54,698 bases of DNA from Streptomyces longispororuber (GTDB taxonomy: Bacteria; Actinomycetota; Actinomycetes; Streptomycetales; Streptomycetaceae), in contig NZ_JAMOLN010000044.1 of NCBI RefSeq assembly GCF_024448165.1, positions 1 to 54,698 on the forward strand, in the 5' to 3' direction. Below are positions 32,613-40,512 of the stretch, piece after piece. The number at the start of each line of letters is the position of its first letter. Within the stretch, counting starts at the first letter, position 1. The notes beneath the pieces were generated by a model. That model ran no database searches and was not told where the DNA came from. It saw only the letters and a program-made list of their open reading frames with translations. Made by a program: the position numbers and the translations under genes.

Positions 32613-32797
32613 CCGTCGTGGAGCGGCGCGAGATCGCCCTGGTCGACCTGCTCGACCGGCTGCTCGCGGGCGGTGTCGTCCTCGCGGGCGACGTCACCCT
32701 GCGCATCGCGGACGTCGACCTGGTCCGGATCGACCTGAAGGCCCTCATCAGCTCGGTCAACGAACAAGTACCGTCACCGTGGCCGGAGTTGACATGA
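32609..32797 (+). CDS. gvpS: Gas vesicle protein GvpS (short GvpA paralogue)
   Basis: The 62-residue protein is the shortest GvpA-family member here: IALVDLLDRLLAGGVVLAGDVTLRIADVDLVRIDLKALISSV. It keeps the hydrophobic beta-hairpin but lacks the tails of gvpA and gvpJ. The GTG start overlaps the gvpL stop. A role as a minor wall or cap protein is inferred from the family. Confidence 0.88.
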   Translation: MTVVERREIALVDLLDRLLAGGVVLAGDVTLRIADVDLVRIDLKALISSVNEQVPSPWPELT

Positions 32798-33078
32798 CGG
32801 ATTCCCGCAGACGGATCGAGCTCGAACCGGACACGGTGGAGCGCGACCTGATGAAGCTCGTGCTGACCGTCGTGGAACTGCTGCGCCAGCTCATGGAGCG
32901 CCAGGCCGTACGGCGGTTCGACACCGGTGATCTGACGGAGGACCAGGAGGAGCGGATCGGTCTCACCCTGATGCTGCTGGAGGACCGGATGGCGGAGTTG
33001 ACGGAGCGCTACGGGCTGCGGCCCGAGGACCTGAACATCGACCTCGGACCGCTCGGCCCGCTGCTGCCGCGCAGCTGA
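32794..33078 (+). CDS. gvpK: Gas vesicle protein GvpK
   Basis: The 94-residue protein matches GvpK: IELEPDTVERDLMKLVLTVVELLRQLMERQAVRRFDTGDLTEDQEERIGLTLMLLEDRMAELTERYGLRPEDLNIDLGPLGPLL. GvpK is a small helical accessory protein usually found near the end of gvp clusters, as here. The ATG overlaps the gvpS stop (ATGA). Its stop is 40 bases from the convergent methyltransferase gene. Confidence 0.92.
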   Translation: MTDSRRRIELEPDTVERDLMKLVLTVVELLRQLMERQAVRRFDTGDLTEDQEERIGLTLMLLEDRMAELTERYGLRPEDLNIDLGPLGPLLPRS

Positions 33079-33092
33079 CCTTCGCTTCCCGG

Positions 33093-33110
33093 GGCGCCTC
33101 GCCGGGCGCC
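33093..33110. terminator. Possible terminator after gvpK
   Basis: GGCGCC at 33093-33098 and again at 33105-33110 can pair across a 6-base loop. It lies in the short space between convergent stop codons. The stem is short and self-palindromic, so confidence is low. Confidence 0.3.
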
Positions 33111-33118
33111 GAACTCCG

Positions 33119-33946
33119 TTACCCCTGGCTCGACTTGCGGGCCAGGATCTCGCCGTGCAGCACCGTGAACCAGGCGTCGTCGTGCCCGCCCCACTCCCGC
33201 CACGCCTCGGACACCGCGGTCAGCTGCTCGGGCGTCGCGTGCCCGCCCTCCGTCGCCCGCTCGGCGTACGTGGAGGCCACGGTGCGATCCGCCCACAGCC
33301 CGCTCCACCAGGCGATCTCGTCGGCCGTCGCGTAGCACCACGTACCGGCCGACGCGGTGATCTCGTCCGCGGTGAAACCGGCGCGCAGCGCCCAGGACTT
33401 GAGGTGCCGGCCGGCGTCCGGCTCGCCGCCGTTGGCGCGGGCCACCCGCCGGTACAGGTCCAGCCAGTCGGTCATGCCCGGCGACTGCGGGTACCAGGCC
33501 ATCGCCGCGTAGTCGGAGTCGCGGACGGCGATGATCCCGCCGGGCTTGGTGACGCGGCGCATCTCGCGCAGCGCCTGCACCGGATCGCCGACGTGCTGCA
33601 GCATCTGGTGGGCGTGGACCACGCAGAACGTGTCGTCCGGCCAGTCCAGGGCGTGCACGTCCGCGGTGGTGAACTCGACGTTCGTCAGGCCCCGTTCGGC
33701 GGCCGTGGCGCGCGCCTGGTCCAGGATGCCCTCGGCGTGGTCGGCGCCGACGACGTGTCCGTCCGGGACCAGGGCGGCCAGGTCGGCGGTGATGGTGCCG
33801 GGGCCGCAGCCGATGTCCAGGATCTTCATGTGCGGCTTGAGCGAACCCAGCAGGTAGCCCGCCGAGTTGGCGGCGGTGCGCCAGGTGTGCGAACGCAGCA
33901 CGGACTCGTGGTGGCCGTGTGTGTACACGGCGGTCTCCTGCGACAT
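33119..33946 (-). CDS. Class I methyltransferase (UbiE/Methyltransf_11-like)
   Basis: The 275-residue protein carries ILDIGCGPGTITADLAALVPDGHVVGADHAEGIL (motifs I and II), FTTADVHALDWPDDTFCVVHAHQMLQHV (motifs III and IV) and LREMRRVTKPGGIIAVRDSDY. The C-terminal lid is tryptophan-rich. It should transfer a methyl group from SAM to a small molecule. AAGGGA lies 7 bases before the ATG. An inverted repeat CTCACT/AGTGAG at 34019-34035 lies about 73 bases upstream and may be its operator. Confidence 0.88.
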   Translation of the reverse strand: MSQETAVYTHGHHESVLRSHTWRTAANSAGYLLGSLKPHMKILDIGCGPGTITADLAALVPDGHVVGADHAEGILDQARATAAERGLTNVEFTTADVHALDWPDDTFCVVHAHQMLQHVGDPVQALREMRRVTKPGGIIAVRDSDYAAMAWYPQSPGMTDWLDLYRRVARANGGEPDAGRHLKSWALRAGFTADEITASAGTWCYATADEIAWWSGLWADRTVASTYAERATEGGHATPEQLTAVSEAWREWGGHDDAWFTVLHGEILARKSSQG

Positions 33947-34018
33947 GACCGGATCCCTTCACGGTGTGACGAACCACCCGGGGCGGGCTGCCCCGGGCGA
34001 TGCGATCACCGTACGCCG

Positions 34019-34035
34019 CTCACTCGCATAGTGAG
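34019..34035. promoter_or_regulatory. Operator-like inverted repeat upstream of methyltransferase
   Basis: CTCACT and AGTGAG are exact 6-base arms around CGCAT, in a locally AT-richer stretch. It lies 73 bases upstream of the minus-strand methyltransferase start and 44 bases past the end of the PAP2-DAGK gene. The reverse strand reads CACTATGCG, which may overlap a -10. No regulator is assigned. Confidence 0.35.
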
Positions 34036-34078
34036 ATACGTGTCTTGAGATGTGGACAGCGGTCTTGGGTCCGGCGGG

Positions 34079-35578
34079 TCAGAGGAGGGCGAGCGGCCGG
34101 TACACGCGCAGCGCCTCGTGCTGCTTGTCGACCGTCAACTCCGGCCCGCACTCGCCCACTTCGCCGTCGAACGCGAGCGGTGTGCCGGGCGCGATGCCGC
34201 CCACCCGGAGCCGGGTGAGCCGGGTCGCGGCATGGAACGGGGAGCGGGACAGTGGACCGGAGAGCGCCGCGGCGAGCAGCCGCACCCCGGGCAGCCGGCC
34301 GCCGTTGACGGTGCGCACGTCGAGCAGCCCGTCCGCCAGATCGGCCCGCCGCCCCGCGGTGAGACCCATCCGCCGGTACGTGCAGTTCCCCGCGAACAAC
34401 AGCCACAACGGCCGCTTCCTGCCCATGAGTTCGGCTTCGAGCGGGTGATCGCGGCGCAGCACGTGGACCGCCGCCACGACATCGGCGAGACGCCCGCCGA
34501 TCCGCCCCGACCAGCGCTCCCGCTCCCGCACCAGCTCCGGATAGGCGCCCAGGCTGAACGTGTTGAGGAAGATGCCGGAGGCCATGGCCGAGGTGAACCG
34601 GCCCACGTCGACGGCGACCGCGTCGCCGCCCACGACCGCCCGCACCAGATCGCCGACGTCCTCGATGCCGAGGTCGTACGCGAAGTGGTTGAGGGTGCCA
34701 CCGGGCAGCACCGCCAGCGGCAGCCCGTGCTTCAGGGCCACCCGGGCCGCCGTGTTCACCGAGCCGTCGCCGCCCGAGATGCCCAGCGCGCGGGCCCGCG
34801 GCGCCGCCTTCTCCAGCGCGGTCTCCAGTTCGCCGCCCGTGCACTCCACGAACTCGGCGCGCGGCAGCGCACCCTTCAGGGCCCGCACCTTCTCCGGGGT
34901 ACCGGCCCCGGTGTTCACCACCAGCACCAGACCCTCGCCGTCCGGCAGCGCCGGCACGTCGTCCACCAGCGGGCGGCCCGGCGACGGCATCTGGTCCCGG
35001 GTCGGCACCAGGCCGCGCACCGCGAAGGCCGCGCCCACACCGAGCGCCGCGCCCGCCAGGACGTCACCGGGGAAGTGGGCGCCGGTGTACACCCGGGACG
35101 CGGCCACCGAGAACGCGACGGGCGCGACCGCCGCGCCCCAGCCGCGGGACTCCAGGGCCACGCCCGTCGCGAACGCGGCGGCCGAGGCCGCGTGGCCCGA
35201 CGGGAACGACGTCGTGAACGGCTGCCGCTTCAGCCGGCGTACCAGCGGCACCGGGTCGAGCGCCGGCCGCGGCCGGCGCACCGACCGCTTGCCGAGCGTG
35301 TTGATCGTCGCCGAGGCGAGCGCCAGGGACGCCACCCCGCGCAGCGCGGCCCGGCGGGCCCGCGGCGAACCGGTGGCGGCGAGCGCGCCGCCCACCGCGA
35401 ACCACAGCACACCGTGGTTCGCGGCGCGGCTCAGCCGCGGCAGGATCCGCTCGGCGCCCGGCCACCGGGCTCCGGCGGCGAACTCGAAGACGCGCAGATC
35501 GAGGGCGGCCAGTCGGCCGCGCAGGGAGGGGCCCGGCGGGGGCCCCGCAGGCACGGTCAGGTCGAGGTCGGCACACAT
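34079..35578 (-). CDS. PAP2 phosphatase - diacylglycerol kinase fusion protein
   Basis: The 499-residue protein joins two lipid enzymes. Residues about 20-200 form a PAP2 domain with membrane helices and all three phosphatase motifs (KRSVRRPRP, FPSGHAAS and SRVYTGAHFPGD). Residues about 215-499 form a diacylglycerol-kinase catalytic domain with LGISGGDGSVNTAA and LAVLPGGTLNHFAYDL. One half removes and the other adds phosphate on lipids, a known actinomycete fusion. The start at 35578 is chosen because a SigB-like -10 (GGGTAA, minus strand) ends 10 bases upstream; no Shine-Dalgarno sequence is visible. Confidence 0.9.
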   Translation of the reverse strand: MCADLDLTVPAGPPPGPSLRGRLAALDLRVFEFAAGARWPGAERILPRLSRAANHGVLWFAVGGALAATGSPRARRAALRGVASLALASATINTLGKRSVRRPRPALDPVPLVRRLKRQPFTTSFPSGHAASAAAFATGVALESRGWGAAVAPVAFSVAASRVYTGAHFPGDVLAGAALGVGAAFAVRGLVPTRDQMPSPGRPLVDDVPALPDGEGLVLVVNTGAGTPEKVRALKGALPRAEFVECTGGELETALEKAAPRARALGISGGDGSVNTAARVALKHGLPLAVLPGGTLNHFAYDLGIEDVGDLVRAVVGGDAVAVDVGRFTSAMASGIFLNTFSLGAYPELVRERERWSGRIGGRLADVVAAVHVLRRDHPLEAELMGRKRPLWLLFAGNCTYRRMGLTAGRRADLADGLLDVRTVNGGRLPGVRLLAAALSGPLSRSPFHAATRLTRLRVGGIAPGTPLAFDGEVGECGPELTVDKQHEALRVYRPLALL

Positions 35579-35588
35579 AGGACGACGG

Positions 35589-35613
35589 TTACCCGGTGCG
35601 GAGCCGCGCACCC
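35589..35613 (-). promoter_or_regulatory. SigB-like promoter candidate for the PAP2-DAGK gene
   Basis: On the minus strand GGGT (35613-35610), 15 bases, then GGGTAA (35594-35589) resembles GNNT, N14-16, GGGTAC. It ends 10 bases before the ATG at 35578, the same geometry as at gvpO and the holin-like gene. Confidence 0.4.
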
Positions 35614-35634
35614 ATGGCCGGACGAGGAATCGGT

Positions 35635-35664
35635 TTGCCCGTCACCCGCACGGACGTCCACAAT
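35635..35664 (+). promoter_or_regulatory. Promoter candidate for leaderless ABC-F mRNA
   Basis: TTGCCC (35635-35640) and CACAAT (35659-35664), 18 bases apart, resemble vegetative -35/-10 elements. The -10 ends 8 bases before the ATG at 35673. Only GGGA, too close to the ATG, could serve as a ribosome binding site, so transcription may begin at the start codon. Confidence 0.45.
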
Positions 35665-35672
35665 GCGGGATC

Positions 35673-37295
35673 ATGGGACATCTGGAAGCCGCGCACCTCG
35701 AGTACTTCTTGCCGGACGGGCGGGCACTGCTCGGTGATGTGTCCTTCCGCGTCGGCGAGGGCGCGGTCGTCGCCCTCGTCGGACCGAACGGGGCGGGCAA
35801 GACGACGCTCCTGCGCCTGCTGTCCGGCGAGCTCCAGCCGCACGGCGGCTCCGTCACCGTGGGCGGCGGGCTCGGCGTGATGCGCCAGTTCGTGGGCTCC
35901 GTGCAGGACGAGACGACCGTCCGCGACCTCCTCGTCTCCGTGTCGTCGCCGCGCATCCGCGAGGCCGCGCGGGCCGTCGACAAGGCCGAGCACGCGATCA
36001 TGACCGTCGACGACGAGGCCGCGCAGATGCAGTACGCGCAGGCCCTCTCCGACTGGGCCGAGGCGCAGGGGTACGAGGCGGAGACGCTCTGGGACATGTG
36101 CACGACGGCCGCGCTCGGCGTCCCGTACGACACGGCGCAGTTCCGCGAGGTGCGCACGCTCTCCGGCGGTGAGCAGAAGCGGCTGGTCCTGGAGGCGCTG
36201 CTGCGCGGCACCGACGAGGTCCTGCTGCTCGACGAGCCGGACAACTACCTCGACGTCCCCGGCAAGCGCTGGCTGGAGGAGAAGCTCCGCGAGACCCGCA
36301 AGACGGTCCTGTTCGTCTCCCACGACCGCGAGCTGCTCGCCCGCTCCGCACAGAAGATCATCAGCGTCGAGCCGGGCCCCGGCGGCGCCGACGCCTGGGT
36401 GCACGGCAGCGGCTTCAGCACGTACCACGAGGCGCGCCGCGAGCGCTTCGCCCGGTTCGAGGAGCTGCGCCGCCGCTGGGACGAGAAGCACGCCCAGCTG
36501 AAGAAGCTCGTCCTGAACCTGCGGCAGGCGGCGTCCGTCAGCCACGAGATGGCGTCCCGCTACGCCGCCGCACAGACCCGCCTGCGCAAGTTCGAGGAGG
36601 CCGGGCCGCCGCCGGAGCCGCCGCGCGAGCAGGACATCACCATGCGCCTGAAGGGCGGCCGCACCGGCATCCGCGCGGTCACCGTCGAGGGCCTGGAGCT
36701 GACCGGCCTGATGAACCCCTTCGACCTGGAGGTCTTCTACGGCGAGCGGGTCGCGGTCCTCGGCTCGAACGGCTCGGGCAAGTCCCACTTCCTGCGGCTG
36801 CTCGCCGGCGACGAGTCGGTGGCGCACACCGGTCAGTGGAAGCTCGGCGCCCGCGTCGTCCCCGGCCACTTCGCCCAGACCCACGCCCACCCCGAGCTCC
36901 AGGGCCGCCCGCTGCTCGACATCCTCTGGCGCGACCACGCCAAGGACCGGGGAGCGGCCATGTCGCTGCTGCGGCGCTACGAGCTGACGGCGCAGGCCGA
37001 GCAGAAGTTCGAGCGGCTCTCCGGCGGCCAGCAGGCCCGGTTCCAGATCCTGCTCCTGGAGCTGGAGGGCGCCACCGCCCTGCTGCTCGACGAGCCCACG
37101 GACAACCTGGACCTGGAGTCGGCCGAGGCCCTCCAGGAAGGTCTCGAGTCCTTCGACGGCACGGTCCTCGCCGTCACCCACGACCGCTGGTTCGCCCGCT
37201 CCTTCGACCGCTTCCTGGTCTTCGGCACGGACGGCAGGGTCCGCGAGACCCCGGAGCCGGTGTGGGACGAGCGCCGCGTGGAGCGCACGAGGTAG
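35673..37295 (+). CDS. ABC-F family ATPase
   Basis: The 540-residue protein has two ABC cassettes without membrane segments, the ABC-F layout. The first has GPNGAGKTT, LSGGEQKRLVLEALL and LLDEPDNYLDVP; the second has GSNGSGKSH, LSGGQQARFQILLLE and LLLDEPTDNLDL. A charged linker (about 245-310) joins them. ABC-F proteins act on ribosomes, in translation rescue or antibiotic protection. No export or antibiotic gene adjoins it, so a housekeeping EttA/YdiF-type role is most likely. The frame is open far upstream on the opposite side of the PAP2-DAGK gene, but homology starts at 35673. Confidence 0.93.
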   Translation: MGHLEAAHLEYFLPDGRALLGDVSFRVGEGAVVALVGPNGAGKTTLLRLLSGELQPHGGSVTVGGGLGVMRQFVGSVQDETTVRDLLVSVSSPRIREAARAVDKAEHAIMTVDDEAAQMQYAQALSDWAEAQGYEAETLWDMCTTAALGVPYDTAQFREVRTLSGGEQKRLVLEALLRGTDEVLLLDEPDNYLDVPGKRWLEEKLRETRKTVLFVSHDRELLARSAQKIISVEPGPGGADAWVHGSGFSTYHEARRERFARFEELRRRWDEKHAQLKKLVLNLRQAASVSHEMASRYAAAQTRLRKFEEAGPPPEPPREQDITMRLKGGRTGIRAVTVEGLELTGLMNPFDLEVFYGERVAVLGSNGSGKSHFLRLLAGDESVAHTGQWKLGARVVPGHFAQTHAHPELQGRPLLDILWRDHAKDRGAAMSLLRRYELTAQAEQKFERLSGGQQARFQILLLELEGATALLLDEPTDNLDLESAEALQEGLESFDGTVLAVTHDRWFARSFDRFLVFGTDGRVRETPEPVWDERRVERTR

Positions 37296-37320
37296 CCCGC
37301 GGCGCGGCCTGCCACGGGCT
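37294..37320. terminator. Possible convergent terminator
   Basis: AGCCCG (37294-37299) and CGGGCT (37315-37320) are 6-base inverted arms around a GC-rich 15-base loop, right at the convergent stops of the ABC-F and Vms1-like genes. Confidence 0.3.
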
Positions 37321-38399
37321 CAGCCGGCGGGCCGGCGCAGCAGCGCCCCCAGCCCGCCGGAGGGTCCCGCCGACGTCACCGAGAGCGCCGACGCGCCACT
37401 GGCCGCCGCGCACCGCAGGAGCGCGTCGTCCGCCCGGGCGGGCACCGGCTCGGCCACCCCCAGGGCGGCCGCGTCGCCGCGCCGCACCGCCACCTGGTCC
37501 GGTGCGTCGCCGACCCACACCTCCCGGTGCGCGTCCGGCCCGCCGGGACGCACCAGGAGCTCCGCGATCCGGTGCTCCCGCGCCGCCTCGACCAGCGCGG
37601 GCACCCCCTCCACCGCCGCGTCGTCCCGCCCGCGCGCGGACGCGAACAGCTCCTCGCCGCGCGCCGCCCGCTGCGCCGCGTGCCCGGTCCTGGTCCGTTC
37701 CAGCTCGGCGTCGAGCAGCCGGCTCCCGGCGCCGTGCCGGGCCCGCACCACCCGCCCGTCGAGCACCCCCGGCAACCGGTCCCGCACCACGGCGCACTCC
37801 TGCTCGTCGCCCACGAGCACCACCAGATCCGCCCGGATCTCCGCCTGGCGGACCACCAGCGCCCGGGCGATCTCCCCGGCCTCGCGCTCCCACGTGCCCC
37901 ACGTGCCCCACGTGCCCCACGTGTCCTGGGCGGGCGGACCGTCCGCCGTCGCCCGCCGCACCGACACGGTGCCGGCCGCCGACTCACCGAGCGAGGACCG
38001 CACCTCGAAGTCCGCGCCCCGCCGGTCCAGGTACGCGACGAGGCACACCGGGTTGTCGGCCGCGAGATCCAGCAGGGGAGCGGTGTGCGGCACCGGCGCC
38101 CAGTGGGCCGAGGTGCCCGGCGGCGGCGCGCTCAGCGGCGGATCCAGGACGACTTCGCCCGCCGCCGCGAAGAACGCCCGGCCCACCGGCTCCCGCGCGT
38201 GCCGCAGCTCGTCGACCGCCATCCGCGCCGCGTGGCACGTGGCCTCGTCGGCACCGGCCGCCGCGAGGGCCCGCTGCACGCCGAGCGCCTCCAGGGTCTG
38301 GTCCTCCGCGGTGGACCCGCAGTAGCGCGACGTGTCCACGTACACCGACGCCCAGGGGCCGGGCCGGTCGCACAGCGGGGTGAGGAACGCGAGGTCCAT
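37320..38399 (-). CDS. Vms1/eRF1-like (baeRF family) protein
   Basis: The 359-residue protein has the bacterial eRF1/Vms1-like layout: a start with WASVYVDTSRYCGSTAEDQTLEALGVQRAL, HWAPVPHTAPLLDLAADNPVCLVAYLDRRGADFEV, then EIARALVVRQAEIRADLVVLVGDEQECAVVRDRL. The C-terminus has pelota-like EHRIAELLV and ADDALLRCAAASGASA. Relatives such as mycobacterial Rv2629 are linked to ribosome rescue or stress. The loop at about residues 158-170 carries a TW-G repeat (four CACGTGCCC units, 37891-37926). GGGAGG lies 5 bases before the ATG. Confidence 0.78.
   Translation of the reverse strand: MDLAFLTPLCDRPGPWASVYVDTSRYCGSTAEDQTLEALGVQRALAAAGADEATCHAARMAVDELRHAREPVGRAFFAAAGEVVLDPPLSAPPPGTSAHWAPVPHTAPLLDLAADNPVCLVAYLDRRGADFEVRSSLGESAAGTVSVRRATADGPPAQDTWGTWGTWGTWEREAGEIARALVVRQAEIRADLVVLVGDEQECAVVRDRLPGVLDGRVVRARHGAGSRLLDAELERTRTGHAAQRAARGEELFASARGRDDAAVEGVPALVEAAREHRIAELLVRPGGPDAHREVWVGDAPDQVAVRRGDAAALGVAEPVPARADDALLRCAAASGASALSVTSAGPSGGLGALLRRPAG
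37891..37926 (-). repeat. 9-bp tandem repeat inside the Vms1-like gene
   Basis: CACGTGCCC is repeated three times, with a fourth variant CACGTGTCC. Read on the minus strand it encodes Thr-Trp-Gly units (DTWGTWGTWGTWER). The repeat lies in the segment between the core and the alpha-helical part, where Vms1 relatives keep a functional loop. Each unit contains the palindrome CACGTG. Confidence 0.9.
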
Positions 38400-38603
38400 G
38401 ACTGCCTCCCAGGAGCCGTGGGTACGCCGGGACGGGATACCGCCTGCGGTGCAGGTACCCGCGCCGGGCGTGGACAGACCTGGCGGCCGTGTCCGAGCTC
38501 CGGCGGCCGGAACAGGTGCCTGGCTCAGCGGATCGTCGCCACGGCCGGAGGATCGCCGTACGCTGCTCAGTCGGATGCGTTCGACCAGGCATGAGGAGAC
38601 GCG

Positions 38604-39575
38604 GTGGCGAGGACGTCCTTCCGTACGGGCGACGTCGAAGAGGCCATGGAGGCGATCAAGGGCGCGTTCTACAGCAACCGGCTCGACGTGCTGGCCCGCC
38701 CCGAGCGGTTCGGGGCGGCCTTCGAGGTGCTCGAACTCGGCGGCATCACCATCGGCGACCTGGCGTGCGGGACCGATGTCCGGGTGCGCTGCGGGGAGTT
38801 GGGCGCCTACCACGTGAACATACCGGTCGGCGGCCCGCTCTCCTGGCACCAGTCAGGACGCCCCGAGCAGATCACCGCGCCCGGCAGGGCCGCCCTGTTC
38901 CAGCCGGTCGGGACCACCGTCGTGGACCGCTGGGCGGGCGACGGCCGGGTCATCGCGCTGAAGATCGACCGCGCCCTGCTGGAGCGCCGCGTCGAGGAAC
39001 TGACCGGCCGGGCACCCCGCACCCCGATCGTCCTCGCCCCCGAACTCGACCTGACCGCGGGCCGCGGCCGGTCCTGGGCGCGCCTCGTCGAGACGCTCGC
39101 CACCGATCTGCACGACGGCACCCGCCTCTTCGAACACCCGCTGGTCGCCGCCCCGTTGCGGGACTCCGTCCTCAACGGACTGCTGCTCTGCGCCGAGCAC
39201 CGCTACCGCGAACAGATCGACCGGGTCGAGGGCGAGCTGCGGCCCGCCCCGGTCAAGCGCGCCATGAACGCCATGCGCGAGCGGCCCGAACACCCCTTCA
39301 CCACGGCGGACCTGGCCGCCGAGGCCCGGGTCGGGGTCCGCTGGCTGCAGGAGGCGTTCGGCCGCTACGTGGGCATGCCGCCGATGGCGTACCTGCGCAG
39401 CGTGCGGCTGGAGCGGGTGCACGCCGAACTGCTCGTGGCCGACCCGCGCACCACGACCGTCAGCGAGGTCGCGTACCGCTGGGGCTTCGGACATCTGGGC
39501 CGGTTCGCCGAGCAGTACCGGGCCCGCTACGGCCGCGTGCCGTCCCAGACCCTGCGCGAGGGCCGGCCCGGCTGA
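38604..39575 (+). CDS. AraC family transcriptional regulator
   Basis: The 323-residue protein joins an AraC-binding-like cupin domain (about 30-190; YHVNIPVGGPLSWHQSG, ALFQPVGTTVVDRW) to a C-terminal double helix-turn-helix (about 215-318). The HTH reads FTTADLAAEARVGVRWLQEAFGRYVGMPPMAYLRSVRLERVHAELL...VSEVAYRWGFGHLGRFAEQYRARYG. It resembles regulators of aromatic or hydrocarbon catabolism. The GTG at 38604 follows GAGGAG by 5 bases. No catabolic genes are next to it, so its target is unknown. Confidence 0.9.
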   Translation: MARTSFRTGDVEEAMEAIKGAFYSNRLDVLARPERFGAAFEVLELGGITIGDLACGTDVRVRCGELGAYHVNIPVGGPLSWHQSGRPEQITAPGRAALFQPVGTTVVDRWAGDGRVIALKIDRALLERRVEELTGRAPRTPIVLAPELDLTAGRGRSWARLVETLATDLHDGTRLFEHPLVAAPLRDSVLNGLLLCAEHRYREQIDRVEGELRPAPVKRAMNAMRERPEHPFTTADLAAEARVGVRWLQEAFGRYVGMPPMAYLRSVRLERVHAELLVADPRTTTVSEVAYRWGFGHLGRFAEQYRARYGRVPSQTLREGRPG

Positions 39576-39834
39576 CCCGGTCCCGCACGGCACCGCGCTA
39601 TCCGGACAGCGGCCGCGCTCAGCGGATCGAGCGGCCCGCCACGGCTGATCTACGGTGACACCGTCGCCGGCTGACCGTCCCCGGCCCCGGGCCCTTGCCG
39701 TCCCGTGGCCGCCGACGTGACGGACCCGGAGACGCCCCGACTCGGCCCTACCCGCCGGGTCGGCACCTGCCCGCGGGCCCGGGCTCCCCCCGGACACTGC
39801 ACCGGGCCCGTCGGCGTGGGTCTGCCGCGTCCCG
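39576..39834. other. 259-base intergenic region, no gene seen
   Basis: The region lies between the convergent AraC and DJ-1/PfpI genes. It is GC-rich, and I found no convincing start codon with a ribosome binding site, no long palindrome and no repeat. It probably holds terminators for both genes. Confidence 0.5.
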
Positions 39835-40383
39835 TCAGACGACGCCGCTGACCTGTTCGAGCAGCGCCGCGGAGAACGCCTTGAGATCGTCCGGCCGACG
39901 GCTCGTGACCAGCACGTTCGGTCCGGCGGTGCAGACCTTCACCTGCATGTCGACCCAGGTGCCGCCCGCGTTGCGGATGTCGGTGGTCAGACTCGGCCAC
40001 GACGTCAGGGTCCGGCCGCGCACCACGTCCGCCTCGACCAGTGTCCACGCGGCGTGGCAGATCGCCGCGACCGGCAGACCCCGGGTGAAGAAGTCCTTCA
40101 CGAACGCCACGGCGTCGGGGTCCGTGCGCAGCTGGTCCGGATTGGCCACGCCGCCCGGCAGCACCAGCGCGTCGAAGCCGTCGGCGCCCGGCGCCGCGCG
40201 GTCCGCGACGGTCTCCTGCACCGGGAAGGCGTCCGCCCGGTCGAGATGGTGGAAGGCCCGCACCTCACCGGGCCGCGTCGACACGAGCACGGGCTCGCCG
40301 CCCGCGTCCCGCACCGCCTGCCAGGGGTCGGTGAGCTCCACCTGTTCGACCCCCTCGGGCGCCACCAGGAACGCGATACGCAT
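39835..40383 (-). CDS. DJ-1/PfpI family protein
   Basis: The 182-residue protein has the DJ-1/PfpI class I glutamine amidotransferase-like fold. Start IAFLVAPEGVEQVELTDPWQAV supplies the conserved Glu, DALVLPGGVANPD follows, and the nucleophile elbow is AAICHAAWTLVEADVV with the catalytic Cys-His. Relatives include stress proteases and glyoxalase/deglycase enzymes. AAGGGAG lies upstream of the ATG at 40383, adjacent to a 17-bp x3 repeat that fills its leader region. It follows the CBS protein gene on the same strand and may be co-expressed in stress. Confidence 0.9.
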   Translation of the reverse strand: MRIAFLVAPEGVEQVELTDPWQAVRDAGGEPVLVSTRPGEVRAFHHLDRADAFPVQETVADRAAPGADGFDALVLPGGVANPDQLRTDPDAVAFVKDFFTRGLPVAAICHAAWTLVEADVVRGRTLTSWPSLTTDIRNAGGTWVDMQVKVCTAGPNVLVTSRRPDDLKAFSAALLEQVSGVV

Positions 40384-40399
40384 CGGTTGCTCAACTCCC

Positions 40400-40450
40400 T
40401 TGTACGTGTGACTGACTTGTACGTGTGACTGACGTCTACGTGTGACTGAT
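40400..40450. repeat. 17-bp tandem repeat (x3) upstream of DJ-1/PfpI gene
   Basis: TTGTACGTGTGACTGAC occurs exactly at 40400 and 40417; the third unit (40434-40450) has four changes. It occupies the leader region just upstream of the DJ-1/PfpI ribosome binding site, so copy number could alter promoter or leader spacing. Confidence 0.9.
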
Positions 40451-40476
40451 CGACGACCGGATCGGCTCGGGACCGC

Positions 40477-40512
40477 TCAGACGGGTCAGACGGGTCAGAC
40501 GGGTCAGACCGG
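40477..40512. repeat. 9-bp tandem repeat (x4) at the 3' end of the CBS gene
   Basis: TCAGACGGG is repeated three times, with a fourth unit TCAGACCGG overlapping the CBS stop. On the minus strand each unit reads CCC-GTC-TGA (the first CCG-GTC-TGA), so four in-frame TGA stops follow each other. Confidence 0.88.

Noticed and set aside
34049..34062. DnaA-box-like sequence (CTGTCCACA on the minus strand)
   Set aside because: One mismatch to the Streptomyces box, single copy and no other origin-like feature.
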